A stretch of 64,000 bases of DNA from positions 54,010,501 to 54,074,500 of the forward strand of contig CM075672.1 of NCBI GenBank assembly GCA_037962975.1. The letters are read 5' to 3'. Made by a program: the position numbers and the translations under genes. This stretch comes from Clitoria ternatea (taxonomy: Eukaryota > Streptophyta > Magnoliopsida > Fabales > Fabaceae). Below, in pieces: positions 10,739-22,383 of this stretch. The notes under the pieces were generated by a model, which did not search any database, was not told where the DNA came from, and was given only the letters and a program-made list of their open reading frames with translations. Numbering within the stretch: position 1 is the stretch's first letter; each line of letters begins with the position of its first letter.

Positions 10739-10855
10739 ATAACTGCTGCCATGTTTTAAAAAGGAAAAACTGAAAATGATTTAATAAGGTAAGTCTCTCA
10801 GAGTGTAAAGTCAAACAATGCAAGTTATAACAGACTGATACATGCAGCAGACTAT
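10739..10855 (-). other. 3' untranslated segment of copia1
   Basis: This short AT-rich spacer lies between the TSD at 10739-10743 and the pol stop codon at 10856-10858 (minus strand). Joined to 5646-5845 it forms the roughly 300-bp gap between the copia pol stop and the downstream ORF remnant. No motif is recognised. Confidence 0.5.
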
Positions 10856-11097
10856 TTAGGCAATAACTTTTAGATTTAAATTGTGTTTAATAAAATTAAA
10901 CCTGACCTCTAGCAGAGGCTTAGCGAAGATGTCTTCCCATTGATGATCTGTATCCATGAATTTCAGATCGAAGGTTCCTTTTTGTATATAATCACGAATG
11001 AAGTGATATTCTACTTCAATGTGTTTTGCTTTAGAGTGTTGAATAGGATTCTTGGAGAGATTTATTGTACTAGTATTATCACAAAATACTGGAATTT
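10856..11097 (-). pseudogene. Copia1 RNase H C-terminal part
   Basis: Minus-strand translation gives a clear copia RNase H end: an FCDN motif, then KHIEVEYHFIRD and FAKPL, ending at a stop at 10856-10858. RNase H degrades the RNA strand of the RNA-DNA hybrid during reverse transcription. The frame is cut at 11097 by the family A element and resumes at 30065; the duplicated AATTT (11093-11097 and 30060-30064) marks the break. Confidence 0.85.
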
Positions 11098-12624
11098 TGA
11101 AACAACCCGGTTTAGATAACAGTAACCCGAGATAGGGAAAATTTTTTTCACAAAGATCATAGGGTATCCATGGGCAAAATAAGCAATTGAAGGTTAAGAA
11201 GAGTAGAAATCTGACTCAGAAAAGAGAAGGCCGGGTCAGATTATTATACATTAGCAAACGTGGCTCCAGCTTTGAGAATCAACGGATTGAAATACATAAG
11301 CGGCTACACTCGCTAGAGCGAGGATTTATTCGCTGAAGCGACTCATACACTCGGATAGTCTCTCACTCGGAATGGAGTCTAGATTCACTCGGGAAAGTCT
11401 TTACACTCACGCATCCCTTGGAAGTTCATTCAACATATCCTATTCTAGCCTTAGAGTTCATGGTGTAAACTACATTCGCTGAAGCGGGACCTTATTCGCC
11501 CAAGCGAACAGAGCACTCGGATAATTCGATCACTCGGAATCTAAGCCCAAGTCCACTCGGTAATCTCATCACTCGGAGTCGATACCTAATTTCTCACGGA
11601 AGACTCCCACACATACATGCTTTCTTTGGAGGTTTACACAATACTCTCTATTTTCATTCTAGAAAGGCACAGATGTTAACCACTCGGGAAATGATTCCCT
11701 TACCCATCACTCGGGAGATATAGTCTACTTCACACTAATGCTCCCCACTCGGAAATGTCCTAACTCCTCGCCACTCGGGATACATACTAACTCCTCTACA
11801 TACGGAAGATTTGTTAAACTAAAATCTACTCCGTATCATCCAGATCTTACCCCCTCTAATAAGTTCACCACTACAGGCTTTACTCGGAGTCGTATTGCCA
11901 AATCAACCATCAGGGGAAACATTAACTCGGTTGATTTCCACTCGAAAACATCAAAATACCCTTCAATCGGAAGATTGTATCTAAGAAATCTCTCGCTCCA
12001 TAACATATTGAACAACGTACCACGAAAGTGATTTTAATGGGCATATTCCACTCGGAGTTGGCCTAACCTCTCTTCATTCGGAAGAAAGTCACTTATCACG
12101 CCTTACACAGGATTAACTTAGCTCTTATATACTCAGAATCATGCGGGCTCTGTATGCTTAGTAAAATGCAACGTATATCACCTGGACATTCATACACGTC
12201 ACAAGATGAATACACAGTATTATATATATATATATAAAAATATTTACATGCACATGATTATACTCTCAACCCGAGAGAGTTCAGTTCTGATACAGTTAGA
12301 CAAAGGACCAAAATAAGAGCCGGCCAAGGCTATGACAAAACCTTACATACAGCATATACATATATATATATATATACATTTCCACAGTACACAAGCACTC
12401 CACACGGTATGTAGCTCCTTCATCCTTCACCGTCTCGTGTGATGTTCACTGAAATATAGCCACAGTAGGGGTGAGTATCTTAAATATTAAATGATAGATA
12501 CTGACTCAGATTATTCCTCAATCATGCAATAGTAAATATGTATGTATATATATATAGCAACAATCAACAACATACACTGTGCCATTCAATTAGAACACAC
12601 ACAAGGCATCTTTCAATCAGAATC

Positions 12625-13308
12625 TACCTAGTTATCACTCGGCTATATGCATATATTCTTCTCAATGACACTAACACATATACATACAATCGCGTCATAG
12701 TCAGCATCAATCGCACATGTACACAGATTCATTCAATCGGATCCAACTCGCGTATTATCGATTTTTATCATTGTAACGTAGGCTCTCAGCCTTTTATTCA
12801 GCTCCCAGCTGACTCGGCCGTTTTACTGGTACCGAACCATTTGCCTTTATTTGTAACACGAACACTCTCAGCATCAACGGCAGTGTTACGGGCAACCCTG
12901 AGTCCCACTCAGTCGGCTTGTCTTGAGTCCCACTCAAGGTCTTTAACAGCATCTCATGCTTTTAATTACCTAGTTATCACTCGGCTATATGCACATATTC
13001 TTCTCAATGACACTAACACATATACATACAATCGCATCACAGTCAGCATCAATCGCACATGTACACAGATTCATTCAATCGGATCCGACTTGCGTATTAT
13101 CGGTTTTTATCATTGTAACGTAAGCTCTCAGCCTTTTATTCAGCTCCCAGCTGACTCGGCCATTTTACTGGTACCAAACCGTTTACCCTCATTTGTAACA
13201 CGAACACTCTCAGCATCAACGGCAGTGTTAAGGGCAACCCTGAGTCCCACTCAGTCGGCTTGTCTTGAGTCTCACTCAAGGTCTTTAACAGCATCTCATG
13301 CTTTTAAT
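12625..13308 (-). repeat. 342-bp tandem duplication private to one LTR
   Basis: The block starting TACCTAGTTATCACT occurs at 12625 and again at 12967, and each copy runs through the hairpin array to CATGCTTTTAATTACC. The other LTR of the same element has the block once (from about 28617). TACC is present at both ends and may be the junction microhomology. Because 342 is a multiple of three, an apparent 262-codon frame with an internal protein repeat results; it is not a gene. Confidence 0.85.
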
Positions 13309-13979
13309 TACCGATTCAAATGGTAGTGTCACACACTACATGCTCTCAGCATTCTTATCACTGCATCTCATGCCAAGTATTATCATTGGATTACAAACTG
13401 AATCAGCAAATCACTTCCACACTATTAACTCATGCACTTCATGCACCACATATATTTACCACACACAGAATGAACATACAGACACAGATTTCACACACAC
13501 GACCTTTTACTCAACAATACATGCATCACATGCAATCGGTATTAGACATTATCAGAACTCAATAAGTTAATCTTTCCTTACATGCAGTCAGCATTTAGAT
13601 TTATAATAACCTGCATGTTACATAAATCACATGGTAATCATCAACAATATTTTAACACATTCTCCTCATGCAATCATTCAACACTCTTAAAATTATTATC
13701 ATGCATTTCATGGATGGAATCAAACATGCATTCTCAACTCCTAGTCATCATACATCCTGTAACATCCCAATTTTTTTAATAATGTACCGGGTGAATAAAG
13801 CCATTAAAATAATAATTTCAGAAGTGAGAATTTATTTATTAATTACCATTAACTTAATTAATCAAAGGGTGTGCTGATTAAAAAGGGTGATTAGCTGTAG
13901 CAGGTGCTGATGGGACTGGGTGACGCGAGCAGACTGCTCCTCACGTTTTCCCACCCCACAATTCCTTTCCCTCATGCAT

Positions 13980-14110
13980 GTGTTTATAAGTGGACGATGG
14001 CCTTCCTTGCCATTCGTTCTTCTGAATTCCCTGTGAGTTTCTTCTTCTTCTTCCTTCTTCTCTTTCTCTCTTATTCTTTTTCTTCTCTTCTCCTTCTCTG
14101 CTCTCTGTTC
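13980..14110 (+). promoter_or_regulatory. Candidate LTR promoter: TATA-like site and CT-rich leader
   Basis: TTTATAAG at 13983-13990 is followed about 45 bp later by a CTT/CTC-rich run (14038-14100), an arrangement typical of plant RNA polymerase II starts with a pyrimidine patch. The same block is in the 3' LTR (18704-18840). No transcript data are available, so the start site is a guess. Confidence 0.35.
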
Positions 14111-14490
14111 CATTCCCTGTTGCGGAAGCCAAGTGACGGTGCTGTTGAGGAGTCAGAGCTCCCTCTTATGGGTAGAGGATGAGCATCGAAGCAGAAGCAG
14201 AAACAGCCTCTGCATCACACGTGGAGGACTGTGGCATTCAAGTAAAGGCTAAGCGAGTGGAAGCGCTGAGTGAAGCAGCAAGGAAGAGAACCAACACCAA
14301 AGCAGAAAAGTCTCTCAGAGTCTCGTAGTTGGTAGGGGGAGCACTTTACATGTTAAATGCATGGGTTAGGAACAGGTTTCGAGTGTTGATAATAGTGGTT
14401 CTATATCTTATTGTATGATATGCTTGCATGAGGAATACCCGAGTGTAGGATAAGTGAGAGTGAATGTTGCATGTTATTATCGTCCTTGAA

Positions 14491-14790
14491 GATGCATGCG
14501 TTGTTTGAGTTCCAATACCACAGAACTCGATTGCATGTTATGTTGTGTTGATTGGAATGCCTTGTTGAATCTGTTCATGTTCATATGGATGCATGCGTTG
14601 GTTAAGTCCTGACACTGTTGTATACTGATTGCATGTTATGTTGTGTTGATTGGAATGCTTGTTTGAGCCTGTTGATCTTCATATGGATGCATGCGTTGAT
14701 TAAGTTCTGACACTGCTATATACCGAGTGCATGTTAGGCTTGAGATGATGAGAATGCTTATAGAAGTTTGATATTAATTGACACCGATTG
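14491..14790 (+). repeat. 97-98 bp minisatellite in inner LTR
   Basis: GATGCATGCGTT recurs at 14491, 14588 and 14686. Each unit contains a second GATTGCATGTTATG half-unit, giving a period of about 97 bp, close to twice the 48-bp unit of the solo LTR at 8762-9060. The 3' LTR has the same repeat from about 19213. Confidence 0.7.
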
Positions 14791-14966
14791 CATTGGGCTC
14801 ATATGTTGCTATTGGAGCTATGATGATGATTGCCTGGAAGTATGTGTGTGTTAAATTAATATGTGGAGTCCTGAAAACGCGTATTACCGACTGCATGTGA
14901 AATATGTATAACTGAATAAAAGGTTGTGTGCATGAATTCTATATTGTGTGATGAATCCGCGTGTAG

Positions 14967-15219
14967 CGCATGGGATGCGTTGTGCTGGGAGCACGTAGCG
15001 TGGGACACTACCATCAGTTATTAAGCGTGGAACGCTATAAAATCCTTGAGTGGGACTCAAGGTAGCCCTCGAGTGGGACTTGGGCTGCCTGTGAACACCT
15101 TTGTTGGCGCTGAGAGCGTTGGTGTCACCTGTGGGCAAACGGTTGGGTACCTGTAAAATGGCCATGTAGCTGGGAGCTGAAATGATAGCTGAGAGCTATG
15201 TACAAAAGGCTGCGAGCCT
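14967..15219 (+). repeat. 3-nt-loop hairpin array, inner 5' LTR
   Basis: On the sense strand, in order: CGCAT-GGG-ATGCG (14967-14979), GTGCT-GGG-AGCAC, GTAGCGT-GGG-ACACTAC (one G-U pair), AGCGT-GGA-ACGCT, CCTTGAGT-GGG-ACTCAAGG, CGAGT-GGG-ACTTG (one wobble), GCGCT-GAG-AGCGT (one wobble), AGCT-GGG-AGCT, TAGCT-GAG-AGCTA and AGGCT-GCG-AGCCT (15207-15219). This is the mirror order of the array at 8460-8715, as expected for opposite orientation. Confidence 0.85.
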
Positions 15220-16970
15220 ACGTTGCAATGTCAGAACCGATTACACACGAATGCGGAACTGAGTGAATAATCTGTATATATATATATATATATTCCTACT
15301 GATGCTGTGAGGAATTAATTATGCATGTGATGATGCTAGTAAGACGACGTATACGCATGACTGAGTGCATTATTCCGTGTGCATGTGTTGTTAATGCTGA
15401 CTGAGATCTACTTTATAAATGTATGTTATGAAGAGCTGTGAATATATGACTAAGTAAGAATTTTGTACCCTGATTGATAAATGTTCTATAGATGCGTTCT
15501 GATTCATGGTCCTTAATATCATGTCACGGATTGTTGTATGTTAATATTATTGAGTTGATGTGTGTAAAGAGCTGAGCGACAACTGGGGAATTCCAATCGG
15601 TAAGGATCTTGTGTGTGTTCTGGATTGATCAGTAAAACTTTGACCATTATTGTTGCCATGTATGATTGTGTGTATGTATTTATATATATAGTTGTATAAA
15701 TATGAGACAACCTGAGTCAGCATCTATCATTTAAAATTTAAGATACTCACCCCTGCTGTGGCAATTTTTCAGTGAATATCTCTCGAAATGAGGATTGGAG
15801 GAGGAGCTAAAATGCCGGGTGAAGTGCTGATGCACTATGGAATTTTATGACTGTGCATATGCTGTATATAGTATTTTGAGTTAAGCCTTGGCCGGCTCGT
15901 GTTTTGTTGTTAGTCCTTTAAACAGAGTTGAATCCCTTGGGATGGGAACATGACATTGTGGTTGTAAAATTGTGATATACACTTCTATATATATGCCTAT
16001 GTTATGCCATGCTGCATGTCAATCTTATTATGTATGATGCCTGGGTAATCTATATATATGTATATGCGTTCATATTCCTGAATGTGTAGGAAATGACATA
16101 ACTTAACATGAAGGAGGCCAACCTATGGTTTAGAGGGCGAGTTTATGATTCTGTCACCGGGTGGGGGAGGTTCAGACGTTCTGAGTGAGTGAAATCAAAT
16201 AGCTCCGAGTAGGGATTGGCGTAGAAGACTGCCCCAACGACGAGCTGTTAGGATTCGGAGTTGAGAGTCTAGATACGCTTCAAAGTGACAACTGCTAGGA
16301 ATCCTCCCGAGCGTAGAATAATCAATGATCCCCGAGTGAGAAATTGCTGAGTGATGATTTTCCCGACTGGAGAGTGACACCTTAGACTCTAGGGGACCTT
16401 ACTGTAGTAAACTGTTGGTAACGAGAGAATCTGAGTGAGTCTTAACTTAGTAGAATATTGAGAGTCGGAAGATTATGGTTACCGACTGAAAACTAAGTGA
16501 AATACCCCAAGTGACAAAAAGGAGGTGACGATTACTCTGAGTGAGGAGTCCTCCTAGATCCCGAGTGAATGATAGTGGGGACCACTTCCGTATTATTCGC
16601 GTATATGTTCTGGTTGATGAAACCGTTGAATAAATTGCATTGTCCGAATGGGACTAGTAGGTGCAAGAGCTAAGTCCGAGTAGACTGAGGTTGGATCCTC
16701 CCGAGTGAATCAGGCGCTGGAACCCGAGTGCGGAAATGCCGAGTGAAATGAATGAATATCGAGTGAAGTTTTTGCTTGAGCGTGTGCGTGTTGCTATGTG
16801 ACCTGCCTACGCGATTTCTCCTTTCTTCCGCTGTGAATTTCTTAAACTTCTTTTGTTCTCCTATTCTTCTTCTCCTCTCGTTTCTTATCCCGTGGTATTC
16901 TGGTTTTAATTGTGAAAAACTTTCCCTGTTTTTCTTGTCTATGATTTGTATAAATTAGGGTGTTACATTT

Positions 16971-16982
16971 TGGTATCAGAGC
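16971..16982 (+). other. Primer binding site, initiator-Met tRNA type
   Basis: TGGTATCAGAGC sits three bases after the LTR end at 16967. It matches the primer sites at 515-526 and 27076-27087 exactly. Confidence 0.93.
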
Positions 16983-17237
16983 GGACCGAAAGGTCCAAGG
17001 CCAAGGTATGCTTGCCGAGTGTGAGCGGTTGTGTGCTTTCTGACTGAGTGGTCATCATGATTGAACCTGATTGACATTGACTTGTGGATAGGAGGTTGTT
17101 TCCCTCCTGGTCCGATTGATTGTGTAGCATATAGAAATAGTATGATGTGCGAAGTTACTGAACATTAGGCTGAAATCCGATCGGTAGCAAGTGACTTGGT
17201 ATACTTATCCTTGAAGGGTGTAATTTCAGGATAAGGG

Positions 17238-18479
17238 ATGACGCATCGCCAAAGCATGGAGGCTATAGCCACGGCATTCCAACACTTTGCAGACGTTTTT
17301 GAGAGGCAGGGCCAGCCTCCAGCTGAGGAGGGCCAAGTGCTGGACCGCTTCCTGAAAAGGAAGCTGAGTGAATTTCTTGGAGGACGGAACCCTGAGGCAG
17401 CGTTTAAGTGGACTCAGGAGCTGGAAAGGATTTTTGGGGGTCTTCGTTGTACCGAGGCCCAGAAGGTAGAGTGTGCAGTGTACATGTTGTGAGACGAGGT
17501 GAAAAACTGGTGGAAGATAGCCAGAAACCGATTCCCTGATGATGATGCTCAGCTGACATGGAATGATTTCAAGACATGCTTCTTGGAGAAGTACTTCCCC
17601 GACATAGTAAGGAGTCGGAAGGAGTTGGAGTTTATGGAGTTGAAACAAGGCTCCATGACTGTGGAGGAGTATGCGACCAGATTCGAAGAGTTGTGCCTAT
17701 TCTACCCACCTTTCCAACAACCGGGGATGGAGAGTTCCAAGTGCCTTAAATTTGAGAATGGATTGAGATCTGATGTTAAGAGAGCCTGTAGGTACCAAGA
17801 AATACGGAGTTTTCCTGAACTGGTGAATAAGTGTAGGATATTTGAGGAGGATGACAAGGGCCATTCGGGCTAGAGCAGTCGAGCTGACCATTCTTTGAGG
17901 CCCCAGCAATCCCGCTTCAAGAAGCCAGGCAACATTGGTAGAAACAAATCTTTTTCCACCAGATTTAGGGGTCGAAATCAGTCTGAAAGACGACCAGTTG
18001 TAGGAGACGGAAAATGTTTCAAGTGTGGAGGAAATCATTATGCCCGAGACTGCAACAATAATGGTGAAATAGTGTGCTTCCATTGCAATAAAAGGGGACA
18101 CATTCGCCCCTATTGCCCCCAACTCCGTCAAGCAAACACCAGTGTACGACAAGGAGGTTTCCAGGAGAGAAACCGAGTGAATGATAACCAACGACCGGGT
18201 GGCAGAGGCAACAAAGCCAGAGGAAACATAATGCTTGCTCCAAATAACCGAGAGAGGAATACCGACCAACCAGCAGTGGGAAGAGTCTACGCCATCAACG
18301 CAGAGGATGCTGCACAAGCAAATGACCTGGTACAATGTAAGTGCTCACTCGATAGATATACGCTTAATGTTGTTTTTGATTCGGGAGCCACCCATTCTTT
18401 TATAGCTGATGAGTGTGTAAAGCAATTAAAGTTACCGACTGAATTTCGAGTACGAAATTCTTTTGAAGTGGGGGAGAAC
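17238..18479 (+). pseudogene. gag: Gag plus first residues of protease, inner element
   Basis: A single frame from ATG 17238 encodes family A Gag: capsid-type domain (RFLKRKLSEF, NWWKIARN, LEFMELKQGSM, FEELCLFYPPF), then two intact CCHC knuckles (CFKCGGNHYARDC and CFHCNKRGHIRPYC), then the retropepsin start FDSGATHSFIADEC. It is interrupted by TGA at 17490-17492, where the related outer copy has Arg CGG, and TAG at 17871-17873, where the outer copy has Gln CAG. Right after LKLPTE in protease the sequence jumps to the segment that normally precedes the polypurine tract, so pol is deleted cleanly. Otherwise the frame is undamaged, so Gag was probably functional when the element last moved. Confidence 0.9.
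18465..18479 (+). other. Polypurine tract of inner element
   Basis: GAAGTGGGGGAGAAC lies immediately before the 3' LTR start TGTAACATCCC at 18480. This purine run primes plus-strand synthesis. The outer element has the equivalent AGTGGGGGAGAAT. Confidence 0.85.
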
Positions 18480-21400
18480 TGTAACATCCCAATTTTTTTA
18501 ATAATGTACCGGGTGAATAAAGAGATTAAAATAATAATTTCAGAAGTGAGAATTTATTTATTAATTACCATTAACTTAATTAATCAAAGGGTGTGCTGAT
18601 TAAAAAGGGCGATTAGCTGTAGCAGGTGCTGATGGGACTGGGTGACGTGAGCAGACTGCTCCTCACGTTTTCCCACCCCACCATTCCTTTCCCTCATGCA
18701 TGTGTTTATAAGTGGACGATGGCCTTCCTTGCCATTCGTTCTTCAGAATTCCCTGCGAGTTTCTTCTTCTTCTTCCTTCTTCTCTTTCTCTCTTATTCTT
18801 CTTCTTCTCTTCTCCTTCTCTGCTCTCTGTTCCATTCCCTGTTGCGGAAGCTAAGTGACGGTGCTGTAGAGGAGTCAAAGCTCCCTCTTACGGGTAGAGG
18901 ACGAGCGTCGAAGCAGAAGCAGAAACAGCCTCTGCATCACATGTGGAGGACTGTAGCATTCAAGTAAAGGCTAAGCGAGTGGAAGCGCTGAGTGAAGCAG
19001 CAAGGAAGAGAACCAACACCGAAGTAGAAAAGTCTCTCAGAGTCTCGTAGTTGGTAGGGGGAGTACCTTACATGTTAAATGCATGGGTTAGGAACAAGTT
19101 TCGAGTGTTGATAATGGTGGTTCTATATCCTGTTGTATGATATGATTGCATGAGGAATACCCGAGTGTAGGATAAGTGAGAGTGAATGTTGCATGTTATT
19201 ATCGTCCTTGAAGATGCATGCGTTGTTTGAGTTCCGATACCACAGAACCCGATTGCATGTTATGTTGTGTTGATTGGAATGCCTTGTTGAATCTGTTCAT
19301 GTTCATATGGATGCATGCGTTGGTTAAGTCCTGACACTCTTGTATACCGATTGCATGTTATGTTGTGTTGATTGGAATACTTGTTTGAGCCTGTTGATCT
19401 TTATATGGATGCATGCGTTGATTAAGTTTTGACACTGCTGTATACCGAGTGCATGTTAGGCTTGAGATGATGAGAATGCTTATAGAAGTTTGATATTAAT
19501 TGACACCGATTGCATTGGGCTCATATGTTGCTATTGGAGCTATGATGATGATTGCATGGAAGTATGTGTGTGTTAAATTAATATGTGGAGTCCTGAAAAC
19601 GCGTATTACCGACTACAAGTGAAATATGTATAACTTAATGAAAGGTTGTGTGCATGAATTCTATATTGTGTGATGAATCCGTGTGTGGCGCATGGGATGC
19701 GTTATGCTGGGAGCACGTAGTGCGGGACACTACCATCGGTTATTAAGCGTGGGACGCTATAAAATCCTTGAGTGGGACTCAAGGTAGCGCTCGAGTGGGA
19801 CTCGGGCTGCCTGTGAACACCTCCGTTGGCGCTGAGAGCGTTGGTGTCACCTGTGGGCAAATGGTTGGGTACCTGTAAAATGGCCAAGCAGCTGGGAGCT
19901 GAAATGATAGCTGAGAGCTATGTACAAAAGGCTGCGAGCCTACGTTACAACGTTAGAACCGATTACACCCGAATGCGGAACCGAGTGAATAATCTGTATA
20001 TATATATATTCCTACTGATGCTGTGAGGAATTAATTATGCATGTGATGATGCTAGTAAGACGACGTATACTCATGACTGAGTGCACTATTCCGTGTGCAT
20101 GTGCTGTTAATGCTGACTGAGATCTACTCTATAAATGTATGTTATGAAGAGCTGTGAATATATGGCCGAGTGAGAATTTTGTACCCTGATTGATAAAGGT
20201 TCTATAGATGCATTCTGATTCATGGTCCTTAATATCATGTCACGGATTGTTGTATGTTAATATTATTGATTTGATATGTGTAAAGAGCCGAGCGACAACT
20301 GGGGAATTCCAATCGGTAAGGATCTTGTGTGTGTTCTGGATTGATCAGTAAAACTCTGACCTTTATTGTTGCCACGTATGATTGTGTGTATGTATTTATA
20401 TATATAGTTGTATAAATATAAGACAACCTAAGTCAGCATCTATCATTTAAAATTTAAGATACTCACCCCTGCTGTGGCAATTTTTCAGTGAATATCTCTC
20501 GAAATAAGGATTGGAGGAGGAGCTAAAATGCCGGGTGAAGTGCTGATGCACTATGGAATTTTATGACTGTGCATATGTTGTATATAGTGTTTTGAGTTAA
20601 GCCTTGGCTGGCTCGTGTTTTGTTGTTAGTCCTTTAAACAGAGTTGAATCCCTTGGGATGGGAACATGATATTGTGGTTGTAAAATTGTGATATACACTT
20701 CTATATATATGCCTATGTTATGCCATGCTGCATGTCAATCTTATTATGTATGATGCCTGGGTAATCTATATATATGTATATGCGTTCATATTCCCGAATG
20801 TGTAGGAAATGACATAACTTAACATGAAGGAGGCCAACCTATGGTTTAGAGGGCGAGTTTATGATTCTGTCACCGGGTGGGGGAGGTTCAGACGTTCTGA
20901 GTGAGTAAAATCAAATAGCTCCGAGTAGGGATTGGCGTAGAAGACTGCCCAACCGACGAGCTGCTAGGATTCGGAGTTGAGAGTCTAGATACGCTTCCGA
21001 GTGACAACTGCTAGGAATCCTCCCGAGCGTAGAATAATCAATGATCCCCGAGTGAGAAATTGCTGAGTGATGATTTTCCCGACTGGAGAGTGACACCTTA
21101 GACTCTAGGGGACCCTACTGTAGTAAACTGTTGGTAACGAGAGAATCTGAGTGAGTCTTAACTTAGTAGAATATTGAGAGTCGGAAGATTATGGTTACCG
21201 AGTGAAAACTAAGTGAAATACCTAGAGTGACAAAAAGGATGTGAAGATTACTCTGAGTGAGGAGTCCTCCTAGATCCCGAATGAATGATAGTGGGTACCA
21301 CTTCCGTATTATTCGCGTATATGTTCTGGTTGATAAAACCGTAGAATAAATTGCATTATCTGAATGGGACTAGTAGGTGCAAGAGCTAAGTCCGAGTAGA

Positions 21401-21683
21401 CTGAGGTTGGATCCTCCCGAGTGAATCAGGCGCTGGAACCCGAGTGTAGAAATTCCGAGTTAAATGAACGAATACCGAGTGAAGTTTTCGCTTGAGCGTG
21501 TGCGCGTTGCTATGTGACCTGCCTACGCGATTTCTCCCTTCTTCCGCTGTTAATTTCTTGAACTTCTTTTGTTCTCCTATTCTTCTTCTCCTCTCATTTC
21601 TTATCCCGTGGTATTCTGGTTTTAATTGTGAAAAATTTTCCCTGTTTTTCTTGTCTATGATTTGTGTAAATTAGGGTGTTACA
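18480..21683 (+). repeat. 3' LTR of the inner family A element
   Basis: This is 3204 bp, nearly identical to 13758-16967, with small differences such as a shorter TA run (19997-20009) and a lost base pair in one hairpin arm (GTAGTGC-GGG-ACACTAC near 19717). It contains the CT-rich leader, the minisatellite, the hairpin array (19689-19941) and the CCGAGTGA words in the same order. Confidence 0.92.
19689..19941 (+). repeat. 3-nt-loop hairpin array, inner 3' LTR
   Basis: Same order as 14967-15219. Here CTCGAGT-GGG-ACTCGGG pairs over seven positions with one wobble, and AGCGT-GGG-ACGCT is perfect where the 5' LTR has loop GGA. Confidence 0.85.
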
Positions 21684-22340
21684 CATCCGGGCATCACATA
21701 TCCTTTACGCAATCAAACACACCTATCAACGCATTTTAAATTACCAGAATCAACAAGTTATTAACACCCAGAACCCGTCCATAACCCATGCATTTAAAAT
21801 ATAAGATAACCCCTACCAACTAAAGAGACTCCTAGAAGTTCCTCTATTTTCGCGTTGGTCCGCTGTCTTGTTTGCTTCATCCACTACTCTCACTCGTTCA
21901 GTCCTCCCTCGAACGCAGTCGCACCCTTTAATCAGCTTGGGAACAGGAAGTTGTTCTTCTTCCACTTCGACGATTGTCCTTCACCAACAGAGGGGAACTT
22001 CGGATCCTCTACAACACCGCTGTTGTGAGTTTACGAAAATAGGGAACAGAGGAGAAGAAGAACGAAGAAGAAGAGAAGTAGGAGAAGAGGAAGGTTTCAA
22101 GGAAATTAGAGTGAGTGGACAGTAGTTGGAGGCCTCTGAACATATACCGAAGAAATGAGAAGGGTGGGATGGGAGAACATGAAGTTACAGCTTCTCACGT
22201 GTCACACATCCTAGTCAATCAGCAATCAGCTTCTTAAGTTAAAATTAATCACAATTAATAAGTAATTCTCATTTTGCAATTATTTTTAGTTTAGTGGCTT
22301 AATCTCATTCGGTAGTTAATTTTTAAATCGGGATGTTACA

Positions 22341-22353
22341 ATTCTCCCCCACT
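22341..22353 (-). other. Polypurine tract of the outer family A element
   Basis: On the minus strand AGTGGGGGAGAAT directly precedes the LTR start TGTAACATCCC at 22340. Confidence 0.85.
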
Positions 22354-22383
22354 CAAAGAATTTCGTCCTCGAAATTCAAACGG

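Larger units (their letters stand above)
13758..16967 (+). repeat. 5' LTR of the inner family A element
   Basis: The ends are TGTAACATCCC and GGTGTTACA, directly followed by TTT and the primer site. From 5' to 3' it holds a TATA-like site and CT-rich leader (13980-14110), a 97-98 bp minisatellite (from 14491), the hairpin array (14967-15219), a short TA run (15275-15292), the AAGCCTTGGCCGGCTC block near 15885, and many CCGAGTGA words (16160-16760). Confidence 0.92.
13758..21683 (+). mobile_element. Family A derivative with gag but no pol (non-autonomous)
   Basis: The element is 7926 bp, with LTRs of 3210 bp (13758-16967) and 3204 bp (18480-21683) around an internal region of only 1512 bp. 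It is flanked by CATCC at 13753-13757 and 21684-21688. The unoccupied site is present in the host element's other LTR (29403-29407). The internal part has a primer site, gag, the first residues of protease and a polypurine tract, but no RT, RNase H or integrase. By eye the first 210 bp of its LTRs differ at about 5 positions, so it is younger than its host element. It could only have moved using enzymes supplied in trans. Confidence 0.92.
11098..22340 (-). repeat. 3' LTR of the family A element, interrupted by the inner element
   Basis: The LTR consists of 11098-13757 and 21689-22340, about 3312 bp once the insertion 13758-21683 and the second TSD copy (21684-21688) are removed. It begins TGAAACAACCC and ends GATGTTACA. 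It is about 343 bp longer than its partner at 27091-30059, which a 342-bp tandem duplication (12625-13308) explains. CACTCGG words are frequent from 11340 to 12060 and the hairpin array covers 12780-13373. Confidence 0.9.

Noticed and set aside
12538..13326. 262-codon + strand open frame with an internal protein repeat
   Set aside because: It lies wholly in an LTR, antisense to the element. The internal repeat is the 342-bp DNA duplication, and the single-copy LTR has only a 148-codon frame.
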